NCBI GenBank assembly: GCA_937894055.1
Contig: CALDHQ010000661.1
Span: 1-5,087, forward strand
From: an uncultured Polymorphobacter sp.
Lineage (GTDB): Bacteria > Pseudomonadota > Alphaproteobacteria > Sphingomonadales > Sphingomonadaceae
Direction of reading: 5' to 3'
Length of the DNA stretch: 5,087 nucleotides
The notes under the pieces are model-generated. The model was not told where the DNA came from. It did no database searches and saw only the letters and a list, made by a program, of their open reading frames with translations. Shown here one piece after another: positions 1-5,087 of the stretch. Numbering within the stretch: the stretch's first letter is position 1; every line of letters starts with the position of its first letter. Made by a program: the position numbers and the translations under genes.

Positions 1-56
1 ACGCGTCCCCTTCCCACTGCAAACTCGCGTCAATCCACTCACCTTGCTCTAAACGC
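1..56. other. Short non-coding left edge
   Basis: This stretch lies downstream of the stop codon of the minus-strand mosaic frame. It is visibly less GC-rich than the right-hand part of the window. I see no gene, terminator hairpin or repeat in it. If the RecJ assignment of the adjacent segment is right, this is the sequence following a foreign recJ gene and does not belong to the aro locus. Confidence 0.5.
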
Positions 57-400
57 TCACTCCGCCGTACGCACTGCTTCCAGCGTGAGCTGCCACTGTT
101 CCGCACCACGGAACCAACCGCGCTGGATGCGCATCGCCACGTCCCAGGGGGCGGGTGGCAGTTTTCCGATGGGAGCATTAAACCAACGCGCCTCCATGGA
201 GGCACCTTCTTGAGTTAGCATGAGACGCAGATGCTTCTCCTTCATCGTGCGTCCTGGCAGGCGGGGATTCACGCGGCGGCACAGAAACAGCGGCTCCGTG
301 TTCTTCTGCCCAAAGGGCTCCAGCAGCTTGTAGCTCTCGAAAAAATTCAGCGAGAGATCACGCAGCCGCACCTCGGCCAGACCATCGACGCTGAGGAAGC
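57..400 (-). pseudogene. recJ: 3' end of a RecJ-type single-strand exonuclease gene
   Basis: Residues about 260-370 of the mosaic frame fit the C-terminal OB-like domain of RecJ, the 5'-3' single-strand DNA exonuclease. The markers are [23 protein letters not shown] (265-287, shortened here to its key words AEV and LLEPFGQ), NTEPLF (290-295), [10 protein letters not shown] (309-318), EARWFN (326-331) and [18 protein letters not shown] (338-355). The PP-PWDVA ending followed by VRTAE is the style I associate with Verrucomicrobiota or related bacteria, not with alphaproteobacteria. The catalytic DHH and DHHA1 domains are absent. The codon use (many AAG, TTT, ATT and AAT choices) and lower GC differ from the aro genes, supporting a different source genome. 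The stop at 57-59 is probably the natural recJ stop. Confidence 0.7.
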
Positions 401-1169
401 CGCCCATCTCGAAGATGGGGCGGCTCAGGCTGCCGCTGATGTCGAAGTCGATGCGGTAGCTCACCGGCGTGCCCACCGCCAGGCCGGCGCCTTGCACCAG
501 CACCGTGTCATAGAACCGCCCGAGTACGGTGGCGTTGCTGTAGCCGGTGGTGATGGTGTGGCCCTGCAGGTCGCAGCACAAGGAGGTGCCCCAGCCCATG
601 CCGCCTTCGAGGAAAACGACGCGCTGGCCAACCTCGGTCAGATCGAGCAGAACCGTTTCGCGATCTTCATCGATCACCTGGGTGCCAACCGGCACCTTGA
701 TGACAAGGTTCTTGCCGGCCGCGGCATTGATCGCGGTCTTGCCGCCGACCGACGAATCGACCTGCGACAGCAAGGTGGTGGGGATCTGCACGAAGCGGCA
801 GCCGCGGCGCAGGATGCTCGCGGCAAAACCCGTCAGGTCGCCGATGACGCCACCGCCGAACGCAACCACCGCATCGCCGCGCTCGACACCGAGCGCCAGC
901 AGCTTTTCAGTGACGAGCTGCAGATTGGCCCAGTTCTTGGTGGCCTCGCCTGCCGGCAGCACGATGGGATCGACGGCAATGCCCGCCTCGTTCAGCGACT
1001 GCGTCAGTGCCGCCAGATGCTGCGCCGCCACCGTCGCATCGGTGACCACCGCCAGCCGGCCGCGCGGCGCCAGCGGCACCAGCAGCGCGCCCGCCTTGGC
1101 GAGCAGCCCGGCGCCGATGTGGATGGGATAGCTGCGGTCGCCAAGTGCGACATCGACGGTCACGGTCAC
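57..1169 (-). CDS. aroB: Mosaic frame: AroB N-terminus, then Obg, unknown and RecJ pieces
   Basis: The frame encodes 370 residues from a GTG start that shares GTGA with the aroK stop, a normal coupled aroK-aroB arrangement. Residues 1-151 are clear 3-dehydroquinate synthase, the NAD-binding half: PAGEATK at 72-78, [12 protein letters not shown] at 104-115, [19 protein letters not shown] at 130-148. After GKNLV (152-156) the family sequence should continue toward an EVIKYG-like helix and two metal-binding histidines, but these are absent. Residues 157-192 instead match the Obg fold, about 193-255 are unrecognised, and about 260-370 match the RecJ C-terminus. The length resembles that of AroB only by coincidence. 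A product would lack the Zn-binding catalytic domain and should be inactive as AroB. An automatic annotation would probably call this aroB. I read it as an aroB start joined to foreign sequence, most likely by misassembly. Confidence 0.8.
   Translation of the reverse strand: MTVTVDVALGDRSYPIHIGAGLLAKAGALLVPLAPRGRLAVVTDATVAAQHLAALTQSLNEAGIAVDPIVLPAGEATKNWANLQLVTEKLLALGVERGDAVVAFGGGVIGDLTGFAASILRRGCRFVQIPTTLLSQVDSSVGGKTAINAAAGKNLVIKVPVGTQVIDEDRETVLLDLTEVGQRVVFLEGGMGWGTSLCCDLQGHTITTGYSNATVLGRFYDTVLVQGAGLAVGTPVSYRIDFDISGSLSRPIFEMGGFLSVDGLAEVRLRDLSLNFFESYKLLEPFGQKNTEPLFLCRRVNPRLPGRTMKEKHLRLMLTQEGASMEARWFNAPIGKLPPAPWDVAMRIQRGWFRGAEQWQLTLEAVRTAE
400..593 (-). other. Unrecognised beta-rich coding segment in the mosaic frame
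   Basis: Residues about 193-256 match neither AroB, Obg nor RecJ as far as I can tell. The alternating hydrophobic and small or polar pattern ([17 protein letters not shown], then [17 protein letters not shown]) suggests extracellular beta-strands. It resembles the body of secreted PEP-CTERM or choice-of-anchor type proteins, but only in general style. It also has a CC pair at 198-199. The left boundary with RecJ is not sharp and may lie anywhere between about residues 247 and 262. No function can be assigned. Confidence 0.4.
594..716 (-). pseudogene. obg: Internal fragment of an Obg-family GTPase gene (Obg fold)
   Basis: Residues 152-192 of the mosaic frame read as part of the glycine-rich N-terminal Obg fold of the ribosome-assembly GTPase Obg/CgtA. 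The tell-tale words are [11 protein letters not shown] (155-165), [12 protein letters not shown] (174-185) and FLEGGMG (186-192). In full Obg proteins this stretch precedes GNxxF and a STNRAPR-like segment and then the G domain, none of which follow here. The wording is close to alphaproteobacterial Obg, so the piece may come from the same organism or a relative. It is only about 40 residues and carries no GTPase motif, so it cannot act as Obg. Confidence 0.75.
702..1169 (-). pseudogene. aroB: aroB 5' portion (3-dehydroquinate synthase, N-terminal domain only)
   Basis: This is the genuine aroB part. In the family, the enzyme converts DAHP to 3-dehydroquinate in the cytosol, using NAD and a divalent metal, as the second step of the shikimate pathway. 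The retained residues cover the nucleotide-binding domain with the glycine-rich FGGGVIGD loop (104-111) and the [10 protein letters not shown] segment (139-148). The metal ligands (one Glu and two His in known enzymes) all lie in the missing C-terminal half. The [16 protein letters not shown] wording looks alphaproteobacterial, consistent with the neighbouring aroK. Recognition of this segment is strong. The exact end is uncertain by a few codons because the junction falls in sequence that both families share. Confidence 0.85.
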
Positions 1170-1759
1170 GCGGTTGGGGCCTTTGCGGAATCGAGTTTGC
1201 CCAGCGCCTCGACAATCGAATTGACCGTCACGTCGTGCGGCGCCGGCTTGCTGGCGACATGGATCTGCGCCTGCGCGTAGAGCGGATTGCGCACCGCCGC
1301 GAGCTCGGTGAGCACGGTCTTGGCGTCACGGCCCGCGAGCAGCGGCCGGTTGCTGCGCCGGCCGACGCGTTCGACCAAGGTCGCGATATCGGCATCGAGC
1401 CAGACGGCGATGGCCTTTTCCAGGATCAGCGCGCGGGTTTCGTCATGGACGAAGGCGCCGCCGCCGGTCGCCAGCACCTTGGGCGGGCCTTCGATCAGCC
1501 GCGCGATGACGCGCCGCTCGCCGTCGCGGAAATGCGCTTCGCCGAAGCGTTCGAAGATTTCGGAAATGGTCTGGCCGGCAGCGCTTTCGATTTCGGCATC
1601 GGCATCGACAAACGGCAGCCCCAGCCGCGTGCTCAGCCGCCGGCCAATCGTGGTCTTGCCGACCCCCATCAACCCGACCAGCACGATTGACCGGTCGGGA
1701 CGCGCGACGACACCGCCCGCCGGGGGCGCACTATCGTCGTTTTTGGCTTCGCACTTCAT
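1166..1759 (-). CDS. aroK: Shikimate kinase
   Basis: This cytosolic enzyme phosphorylates shikimate at the 3-hydroxyl with ATP, the fifth step toward chorismate. The 197-residue product has the Walker A loop GLMGVGKTT (29-37), the VDAD pair (51-54) where Asp binds shikimate and Mg, FRDGE (77-81) with the substrate arginine R78, GGGAF (99-103), the lid RRSNRPLL (134-141), and R157 in VRNPLY. All expected residues are present. About 20 residues precede the core and are not conserved, a common alphaproteobacterial extension. ATG at 1759 is chosen because GGGAGG (1764-1769) lies 4 bases upstream. The GTG at 1762 would have only one base of spacing. The stop overlaps the aroB GTG by four bases, so the two genes were a coupled operon. 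Confidence 0.95.
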   Translation of the reverse strand: MKCEAKNDDSAPPAGGVVARPDRSIVLVGLMGVGKTTIGRRLSTRLGLPFVDADAEIESAAGQTISEIFERFGEAHFRDGERRVIARLIEGPPKVLATGGGAFVHDETRALILEKAIAVWLDADIATLVERVGRRSNRPLLAGRDAKTVLTELAAVRNPLYAQAQIHVASKPAPHDVTVNSIVEALGKLDSAKAPTA

Positions 1760-1763
1760 CACG

Positions 1764-1769
1764 CCTCCC
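1764..1769 (-). promoter_or_regulatory. aroK ribosome binding site
   Basis: On the minus strand GGGAGG stands 4 bases before ATG 1759 and only 1 base before GTG 1762. This decides in favour of the ATG as the aroK start. Confidence 0.6.
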
Positions 1770-1797
1770 GCTATACACCGCCATGTGGCGCGGCCAA
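1770..1797 (-). promoter_or_regulatory. Candidate aroK promoter
   Basis: On the minus strand TTGGCC (1797-1792) is separated by 16 bases from TATAGC (1775-1770), a fair match to a housekeeping promoter (4 of 6 in each box). The weakness is geometry. Transcription would begin near 1763, inside or just past the Shine-Dalgarno sequence, giving an almost leaderless mRNA. The match could therefore be chance. Confidence 0.25.
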
Positions 1798-1844
1798 GCC
1801 CCTCGCGCGTTGCGGCGGGGCCAAATTCGGGATTGATGGGAACT

Positions 1845-1985
1845 ATGGGCCGTTTGTTGTTGTGGATTGTGTTGGTGGTGCTGGCGCTGGTCGTGGCCGG
1901 TGCGGGTTATCTGATGTTCGCCGATGTGCCGGCGCCGGTCACCACGATCGAGCAGTCGGTGCCGGATGCCAAGCTGGCGCAATAA
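1845..1985 (+). CDS. Small membrane-anchored protein, unknown function
   Basis: This 46-residue protein starts MGRLLLW and has one strong hydrophobic segment (about residues 3-25, LLLWIVLVVLALVVAGAGYLMF). A polar tail of about 21 residues follows, DVPAPVTTIEQSVPDAKLAQ. The lack of many N-terminal positive charges leaves the orientation open, but a periplasmic tail is plausible. An in-frame ATG at 1836 would add MGT. I prefer 1845 because the small proteins of this kind that I recall in sphingomonads start MGR. No strong Shine-Dalgarno sequence distinguishes the two. The stop lies 4 bases before the GTG of the next gene, so the pair is probably translated together. It diverges from aroK across a short spacer. 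The function is unknown. The composition and tight coupling make it a credible gene, not a chance frame. Confidence 0.7.
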   Translation: MGRLLLWIVLVVLALVVAGAGYLMFADVPAPVTTIEQSVPDAKLAQ

Positions 1986-1989
1986 CCCC

Positions 1990-3810
1990 GTGCGTCATGC
2001 CCGCTTTGCGTTTCTGCTCGGCGCATCGTTGGCCGGTGCGCTGCCGCTAGCCGCGCAGGATGTGCCCGCCGCTGCCCCGGCGGCGGAACCCGCGGCACCC
2101 AAGTCGCTGCTGCCGCAAGGCTTTGAAGAGCCCGTCGCCGATGCGCCGGCGGCCCCGCTGCCCGGCACGGACGGCGTGGCCGCACCCGCAAGTACCGACG
2201 CGCCGTTCATCCGGCCGCGGGCATTGCCCGATCCGGCGGCAACCGCGGCCGCCGCACAGGCTGTCGATCCGTTCGCCATCGCCGCGACCGGCCGCAGCCT
2301 CGAAATCGCCGGACCGCTGGGTTCATTGGTGACCGGGCCCGGGGCCGGCTACGGCCTCAACACCTTTGCCGGCTCGAACGGGCGCTTTGTCGCGGGTGTC
2401 ATGCGCCGGATGGACACGCCGATTGCCTCGCGCTGGGCGCATATCGTGCTGCGCCGCGCGCTGCTCAGCGAAAGCCTGACGCCGCGCGATGTCAATTCGG
2501 GCGACTGGGTCGCCGAGCGCGGCTGGCTGCTGCTGCGCATGGGTGAAGTCGATGGCGCCAAGGCGCTGCTCGATTCGGTGCCGCTCGACCGCTTCAGCCG
2601 CAAGCTCTACCTCGTCGCCGGGCAGGCGGCGCTCGCCGCCGCCGACTTGCCGGGGCTGTGCCCGCTGGCGCCGACCGCACAGGCGCTGTCGACCGATACG
2701 CTGTGGAAGCTGGCGAACGCCATCTGCGCCGGCATGACCGGTGATGACATCACCGCCGCGAACGTCTTCGACCAGTTGCGTGACGGCGAGAAGGCCAATG
2801 ACTTCGACCTGCTGCTCGCCGAGCGTGTCGCGACGCTGTCAGGCACCGGCGGCCGCGCGGCGAACCTCGACTGGACCGAAGTCGATACGCTGACGCCGTA
2901 CCGCTTCGGGCTGGCGACCGCGGCGGGGCTCAAGGTGCCGCCCGAATTTTACGCCAAGTTGCCCGTCCAGCAGAGCGGCTGGGTGGTGCGCGCACCTGGC
3001 CTGTCGGACGAAATCCGTGGGCCGGCGTTGCGCCGCGCGGCGGTGCAGGGCGTCGCCTCGGCGCAGGAAATGGTCAATTTCGCCGCGATGGAAACCGCGC
3101 GGCTCGACACCGAAGCGTTCGACGCGACCCCGGCGGCGGCGCTGCGTGCGGCCTATGCTGCGGCCAAGCCCGCCGACCGGCTGAGCGGCATGCGGACGCT
3201 GTGGGAAGCCGGCGACAGCGCCGATGACCATTATGCCGGGCAGATTGAAACTGCGCTGGCGGCGGCAAGCTTCCCCGTCGACAAGCGCTACGCCGATGAT
3301 GCGCCGATGCTGATCGGCGCGATGCTCAGCGCCGGTGCTGCCGATGCGGCGCTGCGCTGGTGGCCGGTGATCGACGATGCCAGCGGTGCGACGCACGATA
3401 ACGGCTGGGCTCTGCTCGCCGCCGCCGATGCCGGCACGCGCGTCCCCGTCACCACCGACCGCTTCAAGGATTGGGCCAAGGGTCTGTCGGGCCCCAAGGC
3501 GGTGACGAAGCACCGCGCGGCGCTGCTGCTCGCCGGACTCGGCGGGCTCGGCAAGGCTGGCGACGACTGGGACGGCCTGCGCGACGACTACGAGGTCGAC
3601 GCACCGGCAAACAGCTGGACGCGCGCCATCGATGCGGCGGCCAAGGCCGGTCGCACCGGCGAAGTCGTGGTGCTGGCCGCGAGCGCGCTGCAGGGCGCCT
3701 GGGCCGATGTGCCGCCGGCGCATTTCGCGCATCTGGTGGCGGCGCTGGTGGCGGTCGGGCGCGGGCATGAGGCGCGGATGATCGTCGCCGAAGCCGTGAT
3801 GCGGGCGTGA
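1990..3810 (+). CDS. Secreted Ala/Pro-rich helical-repeat-like protein, unknown function
   Basis: The 606-residue product begins with a plausible Sec signal peptide: RHAR, a hydrophobic core FAFLLGASLAGALPL, then AAQD with likely cleavage after AA (22) or AAQ (23). A low-complexity Ala/Pro linker covers about 24-98. The rest (about 100-606) is rich in Ala, Leu and Asp in short amphipathic stretches such as GEVDGAKALLDSVPLDRFS and AMLSAGAADAALRWWPVI, suggesting an alpha-solenoid of TPR-like repeats. I cannot mark exact repeat units. Two cysteines (C224, C246) might pair in the periplasm. No enzymatic motif was seen. GTG 1990 is chosen because it puts the signal peptide at the N-terminus. An upstream ATG at 1924 would add an Arg/Ser-rich stretch that is only an out-of-frame reading of the preceding small gene. 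No clear Shine-Dalgarno is present, so coupling to the preceding stop is likely. The gene sits 28 bases before xerD. Confidence 0.85.
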   Translation: MRHARFAFLLGASLAGALPLAAQDVPAAAPAAEPAAPKSLLPQGFEEPVADAPAAPLPGTDGVAAPASTDAPFIRPRALPDPAATAAAAQAVDPFAIAATGRSLEIAGPLGSLVTGPGAGYGLNTFAGSNGRFVAGVMRRMDTPIASRWAHIVLRRALLSESLTPRDVNSGDWVAERGWLLLRMGEVDGAKALLDSVPLDRFSRKLYLVAGQAALAAADLPGLCPLAPTAQALSTDTLWKLANAICAGMTGDDITAANVFDQLRDGEKANDFDLLLAERVATLSGTGGRAANLDWTEVDTLTPYRFGLATAAGLKVPPEFYAKLPVQQSGWVVRAPGLSDEIRGPALRRAAVQGVASAQEMVNFAAMETARLDTEAFDATPAAALRAAYAAAKPADRLSGMRTLWEAGDSADDHYAGQIETALAAASFPVDKRYADDAPMLIGAMLSAGAADAALRWWPVIDDASGATHDNGWALLAAADAGTRVPVTTDRFKDWAKGLSGPKAVTKHRAALLLAGLGGLGKAGDDWDGLRDDYEVDAPANSWTRAIDAAAKAGRTGEVVVLAASALQGAWADVPPAHFAHLVAALVAVGRGHEARMIVAEAVMRA

Positions 3811-3838
3811 GCCCGCAGCCAACAAAAGCGATGCGCGG

Positions 3839-4738
3839 GTGACTGCGGCAGCGCCGATTTCCGACCAACGCGCAATCGCGCTTTTCATTGACATGCTGGC
3901 CGCCGAACAGGGGGCGGCACGCAACACGCTGCTCGCCTATGAACGCGACTTGCGCGGCGCCAGCGAAACACTGGGTGGCGCATTGGTCACTGCCGACAGT
4001 GCGGCGCTGGCGCGATTGGGAGCGAGTTGGTCGGCGCTGGCGCGTGCCAGCGTGGCGCGCAAGGGTTCGGCGCTGCGGCGGTTCTTCGGCTTCTTGCAGC
4101 GCGACGGGTTGCGTGCCGATGACCCGGCGCGCGACCTGCCAAGCCCGGTCGCGGCCCGGCCTTTGCCCAAGACGATGGACGGCGGCGATATCGCGCGGCT
4201 GTTCGCGGCGCTCGACGACTATGTCCAGACGCCGGCGACGCTGCGGCTGCGCGCGCTGGTCGAACTGCTCTACGGCTCGGGGCTGCGCGCCACCGAACTC
4301 GTCAGCCTGCCGCGCCATGCGGTGCAGCCGGGGCGCGGCTTTGCCATCCTGTCGGGGAAGGGCGGCAAGGAGCGGCTGGTGCCGATCGGCAGCCGTGCGG
4401 CCACTGCCGTCGAGGCGCATGCCGTCAATGTCCCCAAGGACGCGCGCTACCTGTTCCCCAGCGGCGCCAAGCATCTGTCGCGCATCCGGCTCTACCAGAT
4501 GGTCAAGACGCTGGCGGCCGACGCCGGCATCCCGCCCGACCGCATCAGCCCGCACGTCCTGCGCCATGCCTTTGCCACGCACCTGCTCGAAGGCGGCGCC
4601 GATTTGCGGGCGTTGCAGATTTTGCTCGGTCATGCCGATATTGCCACGACGCAGATTTACACGCATGTCCAGACCAAGCATCTTGTCGATCTGGTGACCA
4701 GTAAGCATCCGCTGGGTGATGATAAATCAAAGGCTTAG
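3839..4738 (+). CDS. xerD: Site-specific tyrosine recombinase XerD
   Basis: XerD acts with XerC at the chromosomal dif site near the septum, under FtsK control, to resolve chromosome dimers. The 299-residue product has the N-terminal SAM-like core-binding domain (about 9-98, with NTLLAYERDL at 29-38) and a complete catalytic domain. The catalytic residues fit E. coli XerD spacing closely: R150 in GSGLRATEL, K174 in SGKGGKERLVPIG, H239 and R242 in PHVLRHAFATHLL, H265 in LLGHADIATTQIYTHV, and nucleophile Y274. The length is normal. The GTG start is the only suitable one, since the next in-frame ATG would remove part of the first helix. The upstream Shine-Dalgarno is weak, and the 28-base gap to the preceding gene suggests one transcript. 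XerD is favoured over XerC by overall wording, but XerC is not fully excluded. It looks chromosomal, not integrase-like. Confidence 0.92.
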   Translation: MTAAAPISDQRAIALFIDMLAAEQGAARNTLLAYERDLRGASETLGGALVTADSAALARLGASWSALARASVARKGSALRRFFGFLQRDGLRADDPARDLPSPVAARPLPKTMDGGDIARLFAALDDYVQTPATLRLRALVELLYGSGLRATELVSLPRHAVQPGRGFAILSGKGGKERLVPIGSRAATAVEAHAVNVPKDARYLFPSGAKHLSRIRLYQMVKTLAADAGIPPDRISPHVLRHAFATHLLEGGADLRALQILLGHADIATTQIYTHVQTKHLVDLVTSKHPLGDDKSKA

Positions 4739-4803
4739 CGGCCGAATCTGGTCAGTCTTTACGGGTGTACGGGGTTTGTAAACTTTACGTGTCGGGGACT
4801 GGC
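4739..4803. other. Gap between xerD and the hydrolase gene
   Basis: This 65-base spacer is more AT-rich than its flanks. It has no GC-rich hairpin followed by T residues, so no intrinsic terminator is evident. It contains TTTACG twice (4758-4763 and 4784-4789) and the short inverted pair GTAAA-C-TTTAC (4778-4788). A promoter for the next gene could lie here, but no convincing -35/-10 pair stands out. GGGGA at 4794-4798 is a weak ribosome binding site, 5 bases before ATG 4804. Confidence 0.4.
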
Positions 4804-5087
4804 ATGCTTATCTGGTTGAAATGGTTGGCAATTATCGTCGCGGTCGTGCTGGTGACGATCTTTGCCGTGCGCGCCTGGGACTCGCAGCGCGGGGCGCCAC
4901 TGGGGCTGTGGCAGACCTATATCCCGCATGAACTGACCGCCGAGGAGCTCGCCGGCGCCGATTGGCCGACCTGGCTGCGTGCCGAAGACGCGGTGATGAA
5001 CGAGGTCAAGACCGCGGTCAGCGAGAAGCTGCCCGCCGCCGATTGCACGCTCGCCAACCGCTATTGTCCGCAAAGCCCGATCTATCC
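4804..5087 (+). CDS. N-terminus of a probable membrane-anchored alpha/beta hydrolase, cut by window edge
   Basis: Ninety-four codons and two further bases are visible from ATG 4804. The protein begins with one hydrophobic helix (residues about 2-24, LIWLKWLAIIVAVVLVTIFAV), then RAWDSQRGAPLGLWQTYIPHELTAEEL at about 24-50. It continues with an acidic helix carrying DWPTWLRAEDAV and ends with NRYCPQSPIY (85-94). This layout, an anchor, then an RAWDSQRG-like word, then an NRY-SP-Y word, is what I recall of the leader region of sphingomonad alpha/beta-fold hydrolases. The nucleophile elbow GxSxG would lie beyond the window, so the enzyme class cannot be confirmed. A basic residue (K6) within the N-terminal hydrophobic stretch and the absence of an obvious cleavage site favour an uncleaved inner-membrane anchor. 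Confidence 0.6.
   Translation, partial: MLIWLKWLAIIVAVVLVTIFAVRAWDSQRGAPLGLWQTYIPHELTAEELAGADWPTWLRAEDAVMNEVKTAVSEKLPAADCTLANRYCPQSPIY

Noticed and set aside
190..203. Perfect 14-base palindrome GCCTCCATGGAGGC
   Set aside because: It lies inside RecJ-like coding sequence, is explained by the codons, and has no partner copy or regulatory context.
231..1280. Long plus-strand frame of 349 codons opposite the mosaic aroB frame
   Set aside because: Its product is rich in His, Arg, Gln and Ala with no recognisable motif. It is the typical antisense shadow of GC-rich codons, and the opposite strand carries clear AroB, Obg and RecJ words.
1810..1838. Possible plus-strand promoter TTGCGG, 17 bases, TTGATG
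   Set aside because: The -10 box matches only about half the consensus and overlaps the possible start codon at 1836.
1924..1989. Upstream ATG extension of the 606-aa protein
   Set aside because: The added residues are Arg/Ser-rich, lie out of frame within the preceding small gene, and would bury the signal peptide.
2839..3927. Minus-strand frame of 362 codons inside the 606-aa gene
   Set aside because: It is a shadow: Arg/His-rich, no motif, and it overlaps a plus-strand protein with a good signal peptide and normal composition.
4691..4701. Inverted repeat CTGGT-G-ACCAG near the xerD end, considered as a recombinase site
   Set aside because: It is too short and does not resemble the 28-base dif layout. 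It encodes ordinary XerD C-terminal residues.
3464..4708. Minus-strand frame of 414 codons across xerD and the end of the 606-aa gene
   Set aside because: It lies opposite a fully recognisable XerD, and its Arg/Gln/Pro-rich composition indicates a shadow.
3839..4738. XerD considered as a phage or island integrase
   Set aside because: Its length, catalytic spacing, neighbours and absence of an adjacent tRNA or att repeat fit the housekeeping recombinase.

Overview
The right-hand part of the window (about 700 to 5087) looks like chromosomal DNA of a GC-rich alphaproteobacterium, most likely a sphingomonad. This rests on protein resemblance (XerD, AroK, the AroB N-terminus, the alpha/beta hydrolase start) and on the gene order, with xerD divergent from aroK-aroB. 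It is recognised from memory, not from a database search.

Layout. On the minus strand aroK (1166-1759) overlaps, through a GTGA, a reading frame that begins as aroB (start 1169) and runs left to a stop at 57. On the plus strand, a 76-85 bp divergent spacer is followed by a 46-aa membrane-anchored small protein (1845-1985), a 606-aa secreted protein of unknown function starting 4 bases later (1990-3810), xerD (3839-4738), and, after a 65-bp gap, the N-terminal 94 residues of a probable membrane-anchored alpha/beta hydrolase that runs off the window (4804-5087). aroK and aroB belong to the shikimate pathway. XerD resolves chromosome dimers. The two plus-strand proteins between them are unassigned envelope proteins.

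The main anomaly is the aroB frame. Only its first ~151-156 residues are AroB. At a GKNLV sequence it switches to a piece of the Obg GTPase N-terminal fold. It then switches to an unrecognised beta-rich, secreted-protein-like segment, and finally to the C-terminus of a RecJ exonuclease of a type I associate with Verrucomicrobiota-like bacteria. All four pieces are in one uninterrupted frame, and the total (370 aa) happens to match a normal AroB length. The C-terminal metal-binding half of AroB is missing, so the product should not make 3-dehydroquinate. The simplest explanation is a chimeric assembly, probably metagenomic, with joins at short shared sequence. Genuine recombination is possible but needs read-level proof.

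I found no tRNA, rRNA, CRISPR array, insertion sequence or convincing intrinsic terminator. No novel defence or mobile system is evident.
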